This document shows positions 39,332-48,538 of a stretch of 64,000 nt of DNA, piece by piece (position 1 is the first letter of the stretch; each line of letters starts with the position of its first letter). Location of the stretch: NCBI RefSeq assembly GCF_000251145.1, contig NZ_AIDW01000013.1, positions 1 through 64,000 of the forward strand. The letters run 5' to 3'. The notes under the pieces were generated by a model, which ran no database searches, was not told the DNA's origin, and worked only from the letters and a program-made list of their open reading frames with translations. The DNA is from Sphingomonas sp. PAMC 26621 (GTDB taxonomy: Bacteria; Pseudomonadota; Alphaproteobacteria; Sphingomonadales; Sphingomonadaceae). The position numbers were made by a program, and so were the translations under genes.

Positions 39332-40558
39332 TCAGGCGTAGGTCTTCATCAGTTCGGCGCGATGACGAAAGACGTCCTCATCAGTGAATGGCGCGCCGTC
39401 GCGCGATGCCGCGACGACAAGCTCCCGCAACTGCGGCCGATCCGCGCTGAGGCTGGAAAGCGCCGCGGCAAGCGCCTCGGGCGTCTTCTTGGTCAACACG
39501 CCGCCGGCATGCTTGCTGATCAGATCTTCCGGATAGGAACTCGCATAGCCGACGATGGGCGTCCCAGACAGCAGCGCCTCGATCAGGCAGCGCGGGGACT
39601 CGCTGGTCTGGTGACAGAAGAGAAACACGTCGGCGGCTTGCAGCTCCGCCAGGAACGCCTCGCGATCCGAGGAATGTCCCGGAAAGGAAATGCGGTTCTG
39701 CAGCCCGAGTTCCTCCACATAGGACCGTGCCTCGGCCAGTTTCGGGCCGTCGCCGAGCCATCTCGCCTGGAAGACGACGCCGTGCTGTGCGGCCAGATGC
39801 AGCGTGTCGATCCAGTCGCGGACGCCTTTGTCGCCATGCGCGCGACCGGCGTACAGGATCCGGAGCGGACGGCTTTCGGTAATGGCCGAAACCTTGCGGG
39901 CCAGCACGTCCGGTTTGATCCGCGCGGCAGGACTCAGGTGAATGTTGTGGACCAGTTGGGGACAAGGACTGAACTGCGCATAGGCTTCGTAACAGTCCGC
40001 CCCGTGCAACAGGCCAAGCGAACTGCGCTTGATAACGAAGCGCTCGAAATGCTTCATCACGAAAGATGTCGCGAGGCGATAGGCGCGCTTCAGCCCGTGC
40101 GCTTCCTGCGCCTGAAAATGGGTGACCTGCGATTCGACGCGATCGGTCCAGATCGCTGCGCGGCGCTGCTTGTATCGCGCGATCAACGCCCCGATTGCGG
40201 CCCAGTCTCCGGCAAGACCGCCGATAGCAAAATGGAGATGACTTGACCGGTTGATCAGGTTGGTCAGTAGTCTTGCCCCACCAGGCAGCGCGATCAGGAA
40301 GCCGAAGATAGTGCGGCGGTTGGGCAAGGTGAAAAGCTGGCATGACTCCGCATCGACCTGCCCGTCCCAGCGCGATGTGCCGACTGGCTGTGACCCAACC
40401 TCGATCTGGGGAACGCACAGGATTAAGCGGTTGAAATTCTTCAGCCACATTCGTAGCCCGTTCAGCGCCTGCGTATCCAGATACAGGATTCCGTCGCATC
40501 GCCAGATCGGCAGCGGGAGAACCAGCAAGAGGGTCGTGGCAGAGCCGCGATTGTTCAT
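39332..40558 (-). CDS. GT4-like glycosyltransferase (lone gene A)
   Basis: A 408-residue protein with a GT-B fold and a GT4-type C-terminal domain: RILYAGRAHGDKGVRDW, then GDGPKLAEA, and the donor-binding region SESPRCLIEALLSGTPIVGY, which keeps the E-x7-E-like arrangement. The first ATG is at 40558; a TTG 30 bases upstream is less likely. Its base composition is visibly lower in GC than its neighbours. It is not part of a polysaccharide cluster. The N-terminal domain resembles that of the second lone gene at 59942. Acceptor unknown. Confidence 0.8.
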   Translation of the reverse strand: MNNRGSATTLLLVLPLPIWRCDGILYLDTQALNGLRMWLKNFNRLILCVPQIEVGSQPVGTSRWDGQVDAESCQLFTLPNRRTIFGFLIALPGGARLLTNLINRSSHLHFAIGGLAGDWAAIGALIARYKQRRAAIWTDRVESQVTHFQAQEAHGLKRAYRLATSFVMKHFERFVIKRSSLGLLHGADCYEAYAQFSPCPQLVHNIHLSPAARIKPDVLARKVSAITESRPLRILYAGRAHGDKGVRDWIDTLHLAAQHGVVFQARWLGDGPKLAEARSYVEELGLQNRISFPGHSSDREAFLAELQAADVFLFCHQTSESPRCLIEALLSGTPIVGYASSYPEDLISKHAGGVLTKKTPEALAAALSSLSADRPQLRELVVAASRDGAPFTDEDVFRHRAELMKTYA

Positions 40559-40671
40559 TCCAAGAATCTCTCGGGTCCATTGAAGCAATTGTACAGTTAG
40601 CCCAAGACTAATGGTCCACGCTTTATGACAGCACGTTCATCCAAAAGGTGCAAGAAGGAAATGGAGTCCAA

Positions 40672-41898
40672 ATGCCTAGCAACATGACGATTGATCGCCC
40701 GACGTTCGTTTCGCATCTCGAATGTTCGTTGACCGGGGAGCGGTATCCTGCGGATGTTCTCAGCGGGCTTTCACGGGCCGGACGCCCCCTCCTTGTTCGG
40801 TACGATTTGGCTGCACTCGGGGCTGCGGTTACGCGCGAGGCGATCATGGCGCGTCCCACCGACCTGTGGCGCTGGCGTGAGCTGCTGCCGGTGCGCCGGA
40901 CCGAGAACATCGTCAGCCTCGGCGAGATCGAGACGCCGTTGCTCGCCATTCCCAAGAGCGCGGGCAGCCCCAATGTTCTGGTCAAGGACGAGGGACGCCT
41001 GCCGACCGGATCGTTCAAGGCGCGCGGGCTCGTCATGGCGGTGGCGATGGCGAAGGAACTGGGCGTGACGCGGATCGCGATGCCGACCAACGGTAATGCC
41101 GGTGCGGCGCTCGCGGCCTATGCGACGCGGTGCGGGATCGAGACGATCGTCTTCTGTCCCGACGATACGCCCGAGATCAACGTCCGCGAGATCGCGCTGC
41201 AGGGCGCGCGCGTTTACCGCGTCAACGGCCTGATCGACGATTGCGGCGCGATCGTCGGCAAGGGCGCGGCGGAAGGACGCTGGTTCGATTTCTCGACCCT
41301 CAAGGAGCCGTATCGGATCGAGGGCAAGAAGACGATGGGGCTCGAGCTTGCCGCGCAGTTCGGCTGGAAACTGCCCGATGCGATCTTTTACCCGACTGGT
41401 GGTGGCACCGGCCTGATCGGCATGTGGAAAGCGTTCGACGAGCTCGAGAAGCTCGGCTGGATCGGGTCGGAGCGCCCGCGCATGTATGCGGTGCAGGCAA
41501 GCGGCTGCGCACCGATCGTCCGCGCGTTCGAGGCGGGCGAGGAACATGCAGAACGTTGGGAAGACGCGGCGACGGTGGCGGCGGGGATCCGCGTCCCCAA
41601 GGCGGTCGGCGACTTCCTGATCCTGCGCGCGGTGCGCGAGAGCGGCGGCAAGGCGCTCGGCGTCGGCGATCCCGCGATCCTGCAGGCGGTCGACGATTGC
41701 GCGAGGAAGGACGGGCTGCTGCTCTGCCCGGAAGGGGGCGCGACGCTCGCGGCGTATCGCGAGGCGCTGCGGACCCGAGAAGTGGATGAGGACGAGCGCG
41801 TCGTGTTGTTCAATTGCGCGACCGGGCTCAAATATCCGATGCCTCGCGCGGACGCCGCGATCGACCGGTTCGCGCCGATCGACTTCGACGCGCTATAA
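40672..41898 (+). CDS. Threonine synthase
   Basis: A pyridoxal-phosphate enzyme, fold type II, 408 residues, converting O-phosphohomoserine to threonine. The ATG at 40672 has a GGAG site 7 bases upstream and is preferred over a GTG 24 bases earlier. An N-terminal CxxTG-type segment (LECSLTGERYP) precedes the PLP lysine in PTGSFKARG (K116). The phosphate-binding loop is PTGGGTGLIG (about 241-250). The assignment rests on close resemblance to the sphingomonad threonine synthase type; a related PLP lyase is a minor alternative. No thrA or thrB is adjacent. Confidence 0.85.
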   Translation: MPSNMTIDRPTFVSHLECSLTGERYPADVLSGLSRAGRPLLVRYDLAALGAAVTREAIMARPTDLWRWRELLPVRRTENIVSLGEIETPLLAIPKSAGSPNVLVKDEGRLPTGSFKARGLVMAVAMAKELGVTRIAMPTNGNAGAALAAYATRCGIETIVFCPDDTPEINVREIALQGARVYRVNGLIDDCGAIVGKGAAEGRWFDFSTLKEPYRIEGKKTMGLELAAQFGWKLPDAIFYPTGGGTGLIGMWKAFDELEKLGWIGSERPRMYAVQASGCAPIVRAFEAGEEHAERWEDAATVAAGIRVPKAVGDFLILRAVRESGGKALGVGDPAILQAVDDCARKDGLLLCPEGGATLAAYREALRTREVDEDERVVLFNCATGLKYPMPRADAAIDRFAPIDFDAL

Positions 41899-41936
41899 GT
41901 ACGTCGCGGGGGGAAACCAACGCTTCCCCCTTTCGA

Positions 41937-42044
41937 CACTTCCCCGGCGAAGGCTGGGGCCAGGGGCGTTGGTGGCAGTAACGGCACGCAGCGGCCGACC
42001 TATTCCGTCTCGCTACATGGCCCCGGCCTTCGCCGGGGAAGCAC
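41937..42044. repeat. Long-arm inverted repeat (GCCCCGGCCTTCGCCGGGG family)
   Basis: Arms CACTTCCCCGGCGAAGGCTG (from 41937) and CATGGCCCCGGCCTTCGCCG (from 42016, ending GGGAAGCAC at 42044) are inverted around about 52 bases, between the convergent threonine synthase and dapE genes. Confidence 0.75.
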
Positions 42045-42088
42045 TTTGAGCAGTCTGTGCGCGACAGACTTGCCGATCCTGCGCTGCC

Positions 42089-43222
42089 TCAAGCCGCCAC
42101 GCTTACGATGATATCCGCGTAGATCGCGGTCAGCGCCGCGAGATCCGCCAGCGCGACCGCTTCGTCGAGCTTGTGCATCGTTGCGTTGAGTAACCCGAAC
42201 TCGACCGTTGGGCACAAGCGCGACAGGAAGCGGGCATCGGACGTGCCGCCGGTGGTCGAAAGTTCGGGGACGATCCCCGTCTGCCGCTCGATCGCCGCCG
42301 CGACCAGCGCGGAGAGGGGGCCGGGCTCGGTTAGGAACGCCTCGCCCGAAATCCGCGCGGTGACGGTCGCGGCGGGATCGTGCCGCGCCACCAGCGCGGT
42401 GATCCGATCGACCAGCGCGGCTCCGGTCTGTTCGTCGTTGAACCGGATGCTGAGCCGCGCGTCGGCGCGGGCGGGAATGACGTTGGTCGCGGGGTTGCCG
42501 ACGGTGATGTCGGTGATCTCGATATTCGACGGCTGGAACCAGCGGTTGCCCGCATCGAGCACGATCCCCTCGATCTCGGCGAGCATCGCGACCAGCCGCG
42601 GGATCGGATTGTCGGCGAGCTGGGGGTAGGCGACATGGCCCTGCTTGCCAGGCACGTGAAGCCAGAGGTTGACCGACCCGCGCCGCCCGATCTTGATCGT
42701 ATCGCCGAGCCGCTGCGCCGAGGTGGGTTCGCCGACGAGGCACAGGTCGGGCGCGATGCCGCGGTCGCGCATCCGGTCGATCAGCGCGCGGGTACCGTAG
42801 GTGGCGGGGCCTTCCTCGTCGCCGGTGATGATGAGGCTGAGCGGTGCGCCCGGGGCCGCCGGGATCGCGGCGACGAACGCCGCGATCGCCCCCTTCATGT
42901 CGACCGCACCGCGCCCATACAGCAAACCGCCCCGCGTCGTCGGGGTGAAGGCGTCGTCGGTCCAGCCATCGCCGGGCGGGACGACGTCGAGATGCCCCGC
43001 GAACGCGAGATGCCGACCGGTACCGGCGCGGGTCGCGAGCAGGTTCTCGACCGGTCCGTCGGGCGCGTCGCCCACCACGAAGCGGTCGACCGTGAAGCCG
43101 AGCGGCGCGAGCGCGTCCGCGAGCACGTCGAACACCGCGCCGCGCGCGGGCGTGATGCTGGGGCAGGCGAGCAGGGCGGTCGCCAGCGCGGCGACGTCGA
43201 GGGCAGGGGCGGTGTGGTCCAT
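42089..43222 (-). CDS. dapE: Succinyl-diaminopimelate desuccinylase
   Basis: A zinc metallopeptidase-fold enzyme (M20) that removes succinate from N-succinyl-LL-diaminopimelate, supplying lysine and meso-diaminopimelate for peptidoglycan. The ATG at 43222 gives 377 residues, the normal size. Metal ligands and catalytic residues: H77 and D79 (AGHLDVVP), D108 (GRGAVDMKG), E136/E137 (TGDEEGPA), and a late His in NATMHKLDE. No other dap gene is near. Confidence 0.96.
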   Translation of the reverse strand: MDHTAPALDVAALATALLACPSITPARGAVFDVLADALAPLGFTVDRFVVGDAPDGPVENLLATRAGTGRHLAFAGHLDVVPPGDGWTDDAFTPTTRGGLLYGRGAVDMKGAIAAFVAAIPAAPGAPLSLIITGDEEGPATYGTRALIDRMRDRGIAPDLCLVGEPTSAQRLGDTIKIGRRGSVNLWLHVPGKQGHVAYPQLADNPIPRLVAMLAEIEGIVLDAGNRWFQPSNIEITDITVGNPATNVIPARADARLSIRFNDEQTGAALVDRITALVARHDPAATVTARISGEAFLTEPGPLSALVAAAIERQTGIVPELSTTGGTSDARFLSRLCPTVEFGLLNATMHKLDEAVALADLAALTAIYADIIVSVAA

Positions 43223-43449
43223 CCTTCCGACATCGCCGATGCGACCGCCGCTTTCAATCCCGCCGCCGTCATGCGGAGATTGTCTCGGTGCCACCCGCGT
43301 TACGCCCGAACCCCGTCCGACGTGACTCAGGGAGGGACAGGCGCAAATCGCCGATGCGTCGCCGCCGCATCGCGATGCAGGCGGGGGCTGTCAGCCCGGC
43401 TTACACCCTCGCAGGGCATTAACGATAAAGGGCCCCGGCAATGCTCGAT

Positions 43450-43464
43450 TGGCACGCCGTTTGC
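43450..43464 (+). promoter_or_regulatory. Sigma-54 (-24/-12) promoter
   Basis: TTGGCACG-N4-TTGC is an exact match to the core sigma-54 consensus (TGGCAC-N5-TTGC). The predicted start site, about 12 bases further on, leaves a leader of about 33 bases before the ATG at 43509. In the 286-base gap above it lies a TTAAC half site (43419-43423) that ends 86 bases before the ATG. No enhancer-binding protein gene is in the window. Confidence 0.65.
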
Positions 43465-43508
43465 GAAGGTGATGGGCAGAGACGCATTGAAAATAGAGAG
43501 TAAAGTTA

Positions 43509-44141
43509 ATGACTAAGACCATCCTGTTCGCTGCTGCCGCCACCGCACTCGCACTCGTTTCGACCGGCGCCAACGCCGCCGCAAACCTCGTCAGCGCAGC
43601 GGTCACGGGATCGAACGGCGCGACCGTATGGAACACGACCAGCTCGACCGGCAACTACACCGTCTTCCTGCAGCAGCCGCTCGGCAATGTGATGAACCCG
43701 ACTGGCCAGGCGATCAACGATCCGACCGAAGCCGGCCTCAACAGCTTCACGATCAACGGCGACGGCTGGCCGATCGGTGGCAAGGCCGCATCGGACCCGC
43801 GCTACACGCTGACGCTCAAGTTCGCTGACGGCGCGACGATCTCGGGCGTGTACGATCCGCTTTTCGATGAGGCCCTCGATGTGACCTCGTCCACCGTCGG
43901 CAACACGACCTACACGTTTGTCGGTTTCGGCTGGGACCGCGTGCACGCCAACAATGTCAGCGGCAATGTCGCGCGCCCCGGCGGCGACGACCGGGATTAT
44001 GCGGGCCAGTTCTCGTTCACCGCAGTCGAGGGCGCGGTTCCCGAGCCCACCACCTGGGCGATGATGCTCGCGGGCTTCGGCATGATCGGCCTCGGCCTGC
44101 GCTCGCGCCGCAGCGCCACGCCGCGGCTCGCCCACGCCTGA
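43509..44141 (+). CDS. PEPxxWA-CTERM sorting domain protein 4
   Basis: A 210-residue secreted protein with a short signal peptide (ANA-AAN, about residue 22). Its beta-rich body has several N-x-T and glycine-rich turns and resembles the small extracellular proteins that carry this tail; no named family recognised. The tail is VPEPTTWAMMLAGFGMIG, then LRSRR. It is the only gene of the five with a clear sigma-54 promoter. A strong terminator follows at 44166. Confidence 0.88.
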   Translation: MTKTILFAAAATALALVSTGANAAANLVSAAVTGSNGATVWNTTSSTGNYTVFLQQPLGNVMNPTGQAINDPTEAGLNSFTINGDGWPIGGKAASDPRYTLTLKFADGATISGVYDPLFDEALDVTSSTVGNTTYTFVGFGWDRVHANNVSGNVARPGGDDRDYAGQFSFTAVEGAVPEPTTWAMMLAGFGMIGLGLRSRRSATPRLAHA

Positions 44142-44165
44142 TTTCGATCGGTGCAGCGTAGCGGG

Positions 44166-44199
44166 AAGGCTGCCGGTCCGATAGGACCGGCGGCCTTTT
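44166..44199 (+). terminator. Intrinsic terminator after PEPxxWA-CTERM gene 4
   Basis: AAGGCTGCCGGTCC pairs with GGACCGGCGGCCTT around GATA and runs into TTTTC. Similar in sequence to the terminators at 13018 and 50015. Confidence 0.88.
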
Positions 44200-44257
44200 C
44201 GTTGTCTTGTCGAAACGACCGGGAGGCGCCATTCCACCGAGCGCTCAGCCGGAGGGA

Positions 44258-44725
44258 ATGGTGCCGAAACTCGATCTCGCGATGATCCCACAGACAAACG
44301 CAACGGGGTATCCGCCGCCGTTCGATGCCGCGGTGGAAGGGCGCCTGTACCGTCGCCTGGCGCCCGTCGCCGGGCTGGTCCACCTCGGCGCGAGCCACGT
44401 CGTGCTTGCGCCCGGCGCGTGGTCGTCGCAGCGCCACTGGCATGAGGACGAGGACGAGCTGGTCGTCATGCTGGCGGGGGAAGCCGTGCTGGTCGAGGAC
44501 GCGGGGGAGACGGTCCTGCGTCCGGGCGACGTCGCGGCCTTCGCCGCGGGGACGCGGAGCGGGCATCATTTGCAGAACCGCAGCGATGCGGACTGCGTCT
44601 TTGTCGCGATCGGCGCGGGGCCGAGGCTGGTGGGCGGGGATTATCCGGACATCGACATGCGCTTCGGGCCCGACGGCTACCACCATCGCGATGGAACGCC
44701 GTATGAAACGCGGCGCTTGCCCTGA
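44258..44725 (+). CDS. Cupin domain protein
   Basis: A 155-residue single-domain cupin. The metal-site motif RHWHEDEDELVVMLAGE (two His, two or more Glu) and the second motif LRPGDVAAF with a later His pair (GHHLQN) are clear. Substrate unknown; such proteins are often called mannose-6-phosphate isomerase-like. An extended GGAGGG sits right before the ATG at 44258, close enough that the next codon, GTG at 44261, could be the real start. Cytoplasmic, and convergent with the GST gene. Confidence 0.85.
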   Translation: MVPKLDLAMIPQTNATGYPPPFDAAVEGRLYRRLAPVAGLVHLGASHVVLAPGAWSSQRHWHEDEDELVVMLAGEAVLVEDAGETVLRPGDVAAFAAGTRSGHHLQNRSDADCVFVAIGAGPRLVGGDYPDIDMRFGPDGYHHRDGTPYETRRLP

Positions 44726-44743
44726 ACGGGGATGACGCGTGGG

Positions 44744-45412
44744 TTAAACGGTCGCGGCGGGCTGCTCGTATTGTTCGATCACCCATTCCTCTTCCTGCGC
44801 CTGCGCGATCCAGTCCTGGACGAACGGGTGGTGGAGCACCGCGTCCATATACCCGTTCGCGAAGCGCGCGATCGGCAGGCCGTAGGTGATGATCCGCGTG
44901 ACGACCGGCGCATACATGATGTCGGCCGCGCCGAACGCGCCGAACAGGAAGTCCCCCTCGCCACCGAAGCGCGCGCGCGCCTGCGCCCACAATTCCATGA
45001 TTCGCTGCAGGTCAGCAAGCACGTCGGCATCGGGGGCGACGGGCGCGAAGATCTGGCGGACGTTCATGCTGTGCTTGCGGCGCAGCGCGGTGAAGCTCGA
45101 ATGCATTTCCGCCGCCATCGAGCGCGCCATCGCGCGCGCCGAATCGTCGGCGGGCCAGAACAGGTCGCGGCTGGTCTTCTCGGCGAGATATTCGACGATC
45201 GCGAGGCTGTCCCACACCACCGCGTCGCCGTCCCACAGGATCGGCACCTTGCCCGAGGAGGGCGCGAACTCGTCGCCCTCGCGGCGCTTGTCCCATTCGG
45301 CGTCGTACAGCGGGACGACCGCTTCCTCGAACAGCAGGCCCGATTGCTTGCACGCGAGCCAGCCGCGCATGGACCAGGACGAATAGGCCTTGTTGCCGAT
45401 GATCAGTTTCAT
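44744..45412 (-). CDS. Glutathione S-transferase family protein
   Basis: A 222-residue cytosolic GST. The thioredoxin-like N-domain starts KLIIGNKAYSSWSMRGWLA and has the conserved cis-Pro segment KVPILWDG, followed by DSLAIVEYLAE, the glutathione-binding motif. The C-domain is helical. The active residue is probably the Ser of SSWSMR, as in maiA/zeta-related types. Stands alone between the cupin and CLC genes. The substrate is not evident. Confidence 0.92.
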   Translation of the reverse strand: MKLIIGNKAYSSWSMRGWLACKQSGLLFEEAVVPLYDAEWDKRREGDEFAPSSGKVPILWDGDAVVWDSLAIVEYLAEKTSRDLFWPADDSARAMARSMAAEMHSSFTALRRKHSMNVRQIFAPVAPDADVLADLQRIMELWAQARARFGGEGDFLFGAFGAADIMYAPVVTRIITYGLPIARFANGYMDAVLHHPFVQDWIAQAQEEEWVIEQYEQPAATV

Positions 45413-45486
45413 GCCCCCTGCCTAAGCGAGCGCCGGACGCCACGCAACGCCGCAATCCCGGGTGGCATCTCCGGGATCGATCCCGC

Positions 45487-46833
45487 ATGACGCGCGGCAT
45501 GAGTCGCAACATTCCCCAACTCGTCCGACTGGTGTCCATCGTCTGGCGGCGGCGCGGCTCGCGGCAGGCGGGGGAACATCTCGGGCGGCTGCGGCGGCGG
45601 ATGGCCACCGGGGTCGGCGCTGTGCTGCTCGGGCTCGCGGCGCTGGCGTTTGCCGGGGTCAGCGACCGGGCGCAGGCATTCTTCGCGGCGTTCGTGGTCC
45701 GCTGGCCGTATGCGCCGCTGGTGCTGACGCCGGCGGTGTTCGTGCTGGTGGTGTGGATCACCCGGCGGTTCGCGCCTTTTGCGCGCGGCTCGGGCATTCC
45801 CCAGGTGATCGCGGCGAGCCGCGCGCCCGAATCGCGCGCGGCGGCGGCGCTGGTCTCGCTGCGGACCGCGGCGGCCAAGCTCGTGCTGACGGTGGTGATG
45901 CTGCTCGGCGGTGCTTCGGTCGGGCGCGAGGGGCCGACGGTGCAGGTCAGCGCGGCGATCATGGTCAAGGTCCACCGCTATTTCCGCGTGCCGATCACCG
46001 CGGGCGTGCTGATCGCGGGCGGCGCGGCGGGCGTTGCGGCGGCGTTCAACACGCCGCTCGCAGGGGTCGCCTTCGCGATCGAGGAACTTGCCGCCGCCTA
46101 TGAACAACGCGTCGCGGTGCTGGTAATGGGTGCGGTAATGATCGCGGGGCTGACCAGCCTCGGTATTTCAGGGGATTACGTCTATTTCGGCGCGATGCAC
46201 GCGACGCTCGGCGTGACCGCGGTGCTGACGCTGGCGCCGGTCGCAGGCGTGCTGGGGGGCGCGGCGGGGGGTGGCTTCGCGCGGCTGGTGCTCGGGTTCG
46301 CGACGACGCAATGGCGTCCGGTGGTGGTCGCGCGGTCTCGACCGATCCTGCTTGCGCTCGGTTGCGGTCTCGTCGTGGCGGTGCTGGGAATCGCGACCGG
46401 CGGGAGTACCTGGGGGACGGGCTATGGCGCGACCCGCGCGCTGGTCGAGGGGACGGGGCAATCGCAATATTTCGGCCCCGCCAAGTTCCTCGCGGCGCTC
46501 GCGACGACGCTGAGTGGCGCGCCGGGCGGGATCTTCGCGCCGTCGCTGGCGGTCGGGGCGGGGCTGGGCAATCTGCTGACCGGGCTGTTCAGTGCCGAAC
46601 CGGCGGGCGCGGTCGTTCTCCTCGGCATGACGGCGTATTTCGTCGGCGTAGTGCGCGCGCCGCTGACCGCGGTGATCATCGTGATGGAGGCGACCGCTGC
46701 ACGGGGAATGATCTTGCCGTTGTTCGCGACCGCGCTGATCGCGGATGCGGCGAGTACGCTGGTGTGCCGCGAGCGGCTGTATCAGGGGCTCGCCAAGCCG
46801 TTCCTTGCGCTGGTCGAGGACAAGCGCGACTGA
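45487..46833 (+). CDS. CLC-type chloride transporter
   Basis: A 448-residue polytopic membrane protein of the CLC family. The three anion-site motifs are present: GSGIPQV (about 101-107), GREGPTVQ with gating Glu E148, and FNTPLAG (about 187-193). A second acidic pair (IEEL, E199/E200) sits where E. coli ClcA has its proton Glu, so proton-chloride exchange is likelier than passive conductance. A Tyr near the end (ERLYQGL) matches the inner-gate Tyr. Two methionine codons at the start leave 5 residues uncertain. Confidence 0.93.
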   Translation: MTRGMSRNIPQLVRLVSIVWRRRGSRQAGEHLGRLRRRMATGVGAVLLGLAALAFAGVSDRAQAFFAAFVVRWPYAPLVLTPAVFVLVVWITRRFAPFARGSGIPQVIAASRAPESRAAAALVSLRTAAAKLVLTVVMLLGGASVGREGPTVQVSAAIMVKVHRYFRVPITAGVLIAGGAAGVAAAFNTPLAGVAFAIEELAAAYEQRVAVLVMGAVMIAGLTSLGISGDYVYFGAMHATLGVTAVLTLAPVAGVLGGAAGGGFARLVLGFATTQWRPVVVARSRPILLALGCGLVVAVLGIATGGSTWGTGYGATRALVEGTGQSQYFGPAKFLAALATTLSGAPGGIFAPSLAVGAGLGNLLTGLFSAEPAGAVVLLGMTAYFVGVVRAPLTAVIIVMEATAARGMILPLFATALIADAASTLVCRERLYQGLAKPFLALVEDKRD

Positions 46834-47017
46834 GCGGCGAAGCGGCGAGCGAGGGATCTGGTGGGAACGAGACCGTCGTGCACCGTTCTCCCGCAAAGGC
46901 GGGAGTCCGGGGGGCGCATGCACTGCCAGCGGCTGGTCCTGGGCACGGCTAGGCCCGGTTTTCCTGTTCCCGCCGCCCCGCGTGCCTTATGCTCGCGATA
47001 CACGGGGAGGTTTTTCG

Positions 47018-47398
47018 ATGACGAAGCGTACGTTCGATCCCAGATTTCTACCCATCACCAGCGCAGTCGCGACCGCGTTGCTCGCGAGCGGCTGTGGCCC
47101 CTCGACCGACGTCGCCCGGTCCGATGTCGCGGTGTGCCGCGATGCGAACGGCGTGCGCACGGCGGACGCCAATTGCGCGCGCAGCGGTGGCGGGCACGGC
47201 ATGAACGGCGCGATCATGGGCGCGGCGGCGTGGTATTACCTCTCGCGCGGCAGCGTCGTGCCCCCGATGGGGCGACCGCTGGCGGGCGGCTACATGTCGC
47301 CGCGCGCCGGGACGAGCTACGCGCGCGCGTCCGCCGCGACCGTCTCGCGCGGTGGCTTCGGCATGAGCGCGCGTGGCGGCGGCGGGGGTGGCGAGTGA
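47018..47398 (+). CDS. YgiB-like lipoprotein (DUF1190)
   Basis: A 126-residue predicted lipoprotein with lipobox LLASGC (C26), a short cysteine-containing region (VAVCRDANGVRTADANCA) and a glycine/serine-rich tail. The ribosome-binding site GGGGAGG lies 8 bases upstream of the ATG. It matches E. coli YgiB in size, character and neighbourhood: the next gene, overlapping by TGATG, is a YgiC homologue. The upstream 184-base gap carries a CTCCCGC/GCGGGAG hairpin (46888-46905) related to a repeat near 6985. Function unknown. Confidence 0.8.
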   Translation: MTKRTFDPRFLPITSAVATALLASGCGPSTDVARSDVAVCRDANGVRTADANCARSGGGHGMNGAIMGAAAWYYLSRGSVVPPMGRPLAGGYMSPRAGTSYARASAATVSRGGFGMSARGGGGGGE

Positions 47399-48537
47399 TG
47401 CGCCGGATCGAAACGACGCCGCGCGCCGACTGGCAGGCGCAGGTCGAGGCGTTGGGGCTCGTCTGGCACACCGCCGACGGCAAGCCCTATTGGGACGAAA
47501 GCGCGTGCTACAGCTTCACCGCCGCGCAGATCGCGACGATCGAGTCGGCGAGCGCCGACCTGTACGAGATGTTCATCGCGGCGGGCCAGCACGTGCTCGA
47601 CCGCGAACTGTTGGGCGATTTCGGCATTCCCGACTTCTGCCACGATGCGATCCACGATTCGTGGAACGCCGAGCCGCCCGCGCTCAATTTCGGGCGCTTC
47701 GACCTTGGCTATGACGGCGTGGCACCGCCCAAATTGTTCGAGTTCAACTGCGACACGCCGACTTCGCTGGTCGAGGCGGCGGTGATCCAGTGGGACTGGA
47801 AGGAAGCGGTCTTCCCGGATGCGGACCAGTATAACCGCCTGCACGAGGCGCTGATCGCCAAGTGGCGCGACATCGCGCCGCCGCCAGGGAGCAGCGCGCT
47901 GTATCTCGCGCACGTCGCCGACGCGGCGGGCGAGGACAGCGTCACCACCGCCTATCTCGCCGATACCGCACGCGCGGCGGGGATCGAGACGCGGCTGATC
48001 GAAATGCCGGAGCTTGGCTGGGACAGCGCAGGGGGGCGGTTCGTCGATCTCGACAACATGCCGATCGACGCGATCTTCCATCTTTATCCATGGGAATGGC
48101 TGGTGAATGAGCCGTTCGGCAAGGATCTGGTCGAAAGCCTTGGCACGACGCTTTGGATCGAGCCGATCTGGAAGATGCTGTGGAGCAACAAGGCGATCCT
48201 CGCGGTGTTGTGGGAACTGTTCCCGGGGCACCCCAATCTGCTCGAGGCGCGGCGGACGCCGCTGCTCGGGGACCATGTCCGCAAGCCGCTGCTCGCGCGC
48301 GAGGGTGCGAACGTGACGCTGGTCAAGGGCGGCGCGACGCTCGCGGAAAGTGCCGGCGACTATGGCGCGGAAGGATTCGTCTATCAGGCGCTCTACGACC
48401 TGCCCGGCAGCGGGACGCAGCGCCCCGTGATCGGCGCGTGGGTGGTCGACGGCGCGCCCGCGGGCATGGGGATCCGCGAGGACGGCCCGATCACGGGCAA
48501 TACCGCGCGCTTCGTGCCGCACATCATCGAGGGGTAG
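47398..48537 (+). CDS. YgiC/glutathionylspermidine synthase family protein
   Basis: A 379-residue ATP-grasp protein of the glutathionylspermidine-synthase-like family. Features include the preATP-grasp segment LKFEFNCDTP-like (KLFEFNCDTPTSLVEAA), the ATP-site region WIEPIWKMLWSNKAIL, HPNLL, and VIGAWVVDGAPAGMGIRED at the end. It lacks the amidase domain of E. coli Gsp. The true product is unknown for YgiC-type members; a peptide or polyamine ligase is likely. Translationally coupled to the ygiB-like gene and followed after one base by an OsmC gene. Confidence 0.88.
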   Translation: MRRIETTPRADWQAQVEALGLVWHTADGKPYWDESACYSFTAAQIATIESASADLYEMFIAAGQHVLDRELLGDFGIPDFCHDAIHDSWNAEPPALNFGRFDLGYDGVAPPKLFEFNCDTPTSLVEAAVIQWDWKEAVFPDADQYNRLHEALIAKWRDIAPPPGSSALYLAHVADAAGEDSVTTAYLADTARAAGIETRLIEMPELGWDSAGGRFVDLDNMPIDAIFHLYPWEWLVNEPFGKDLVESLGTTLWIEPIWKMLWSNKAILAVLWELFPGHPNLLEARRTPLLGDHVRKPLLAREGANVTLVKGGATLAESAGDYGAEGFVYQALYDLPGSGTQRPVIGAWVVDGAPAGMGIREDGPITGNTARFVPHIIEG

Positions 48538-48538
48538 C

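Noticed and set aside
46863..46886. EcfG promoter (GGAAC...CGTT) before the YgiB-like gene
   Set aside because: The spacer is 15 bases, outside the known 16-17, and the site is about 130 bases from the start codon within a repeat-like hairpin region.
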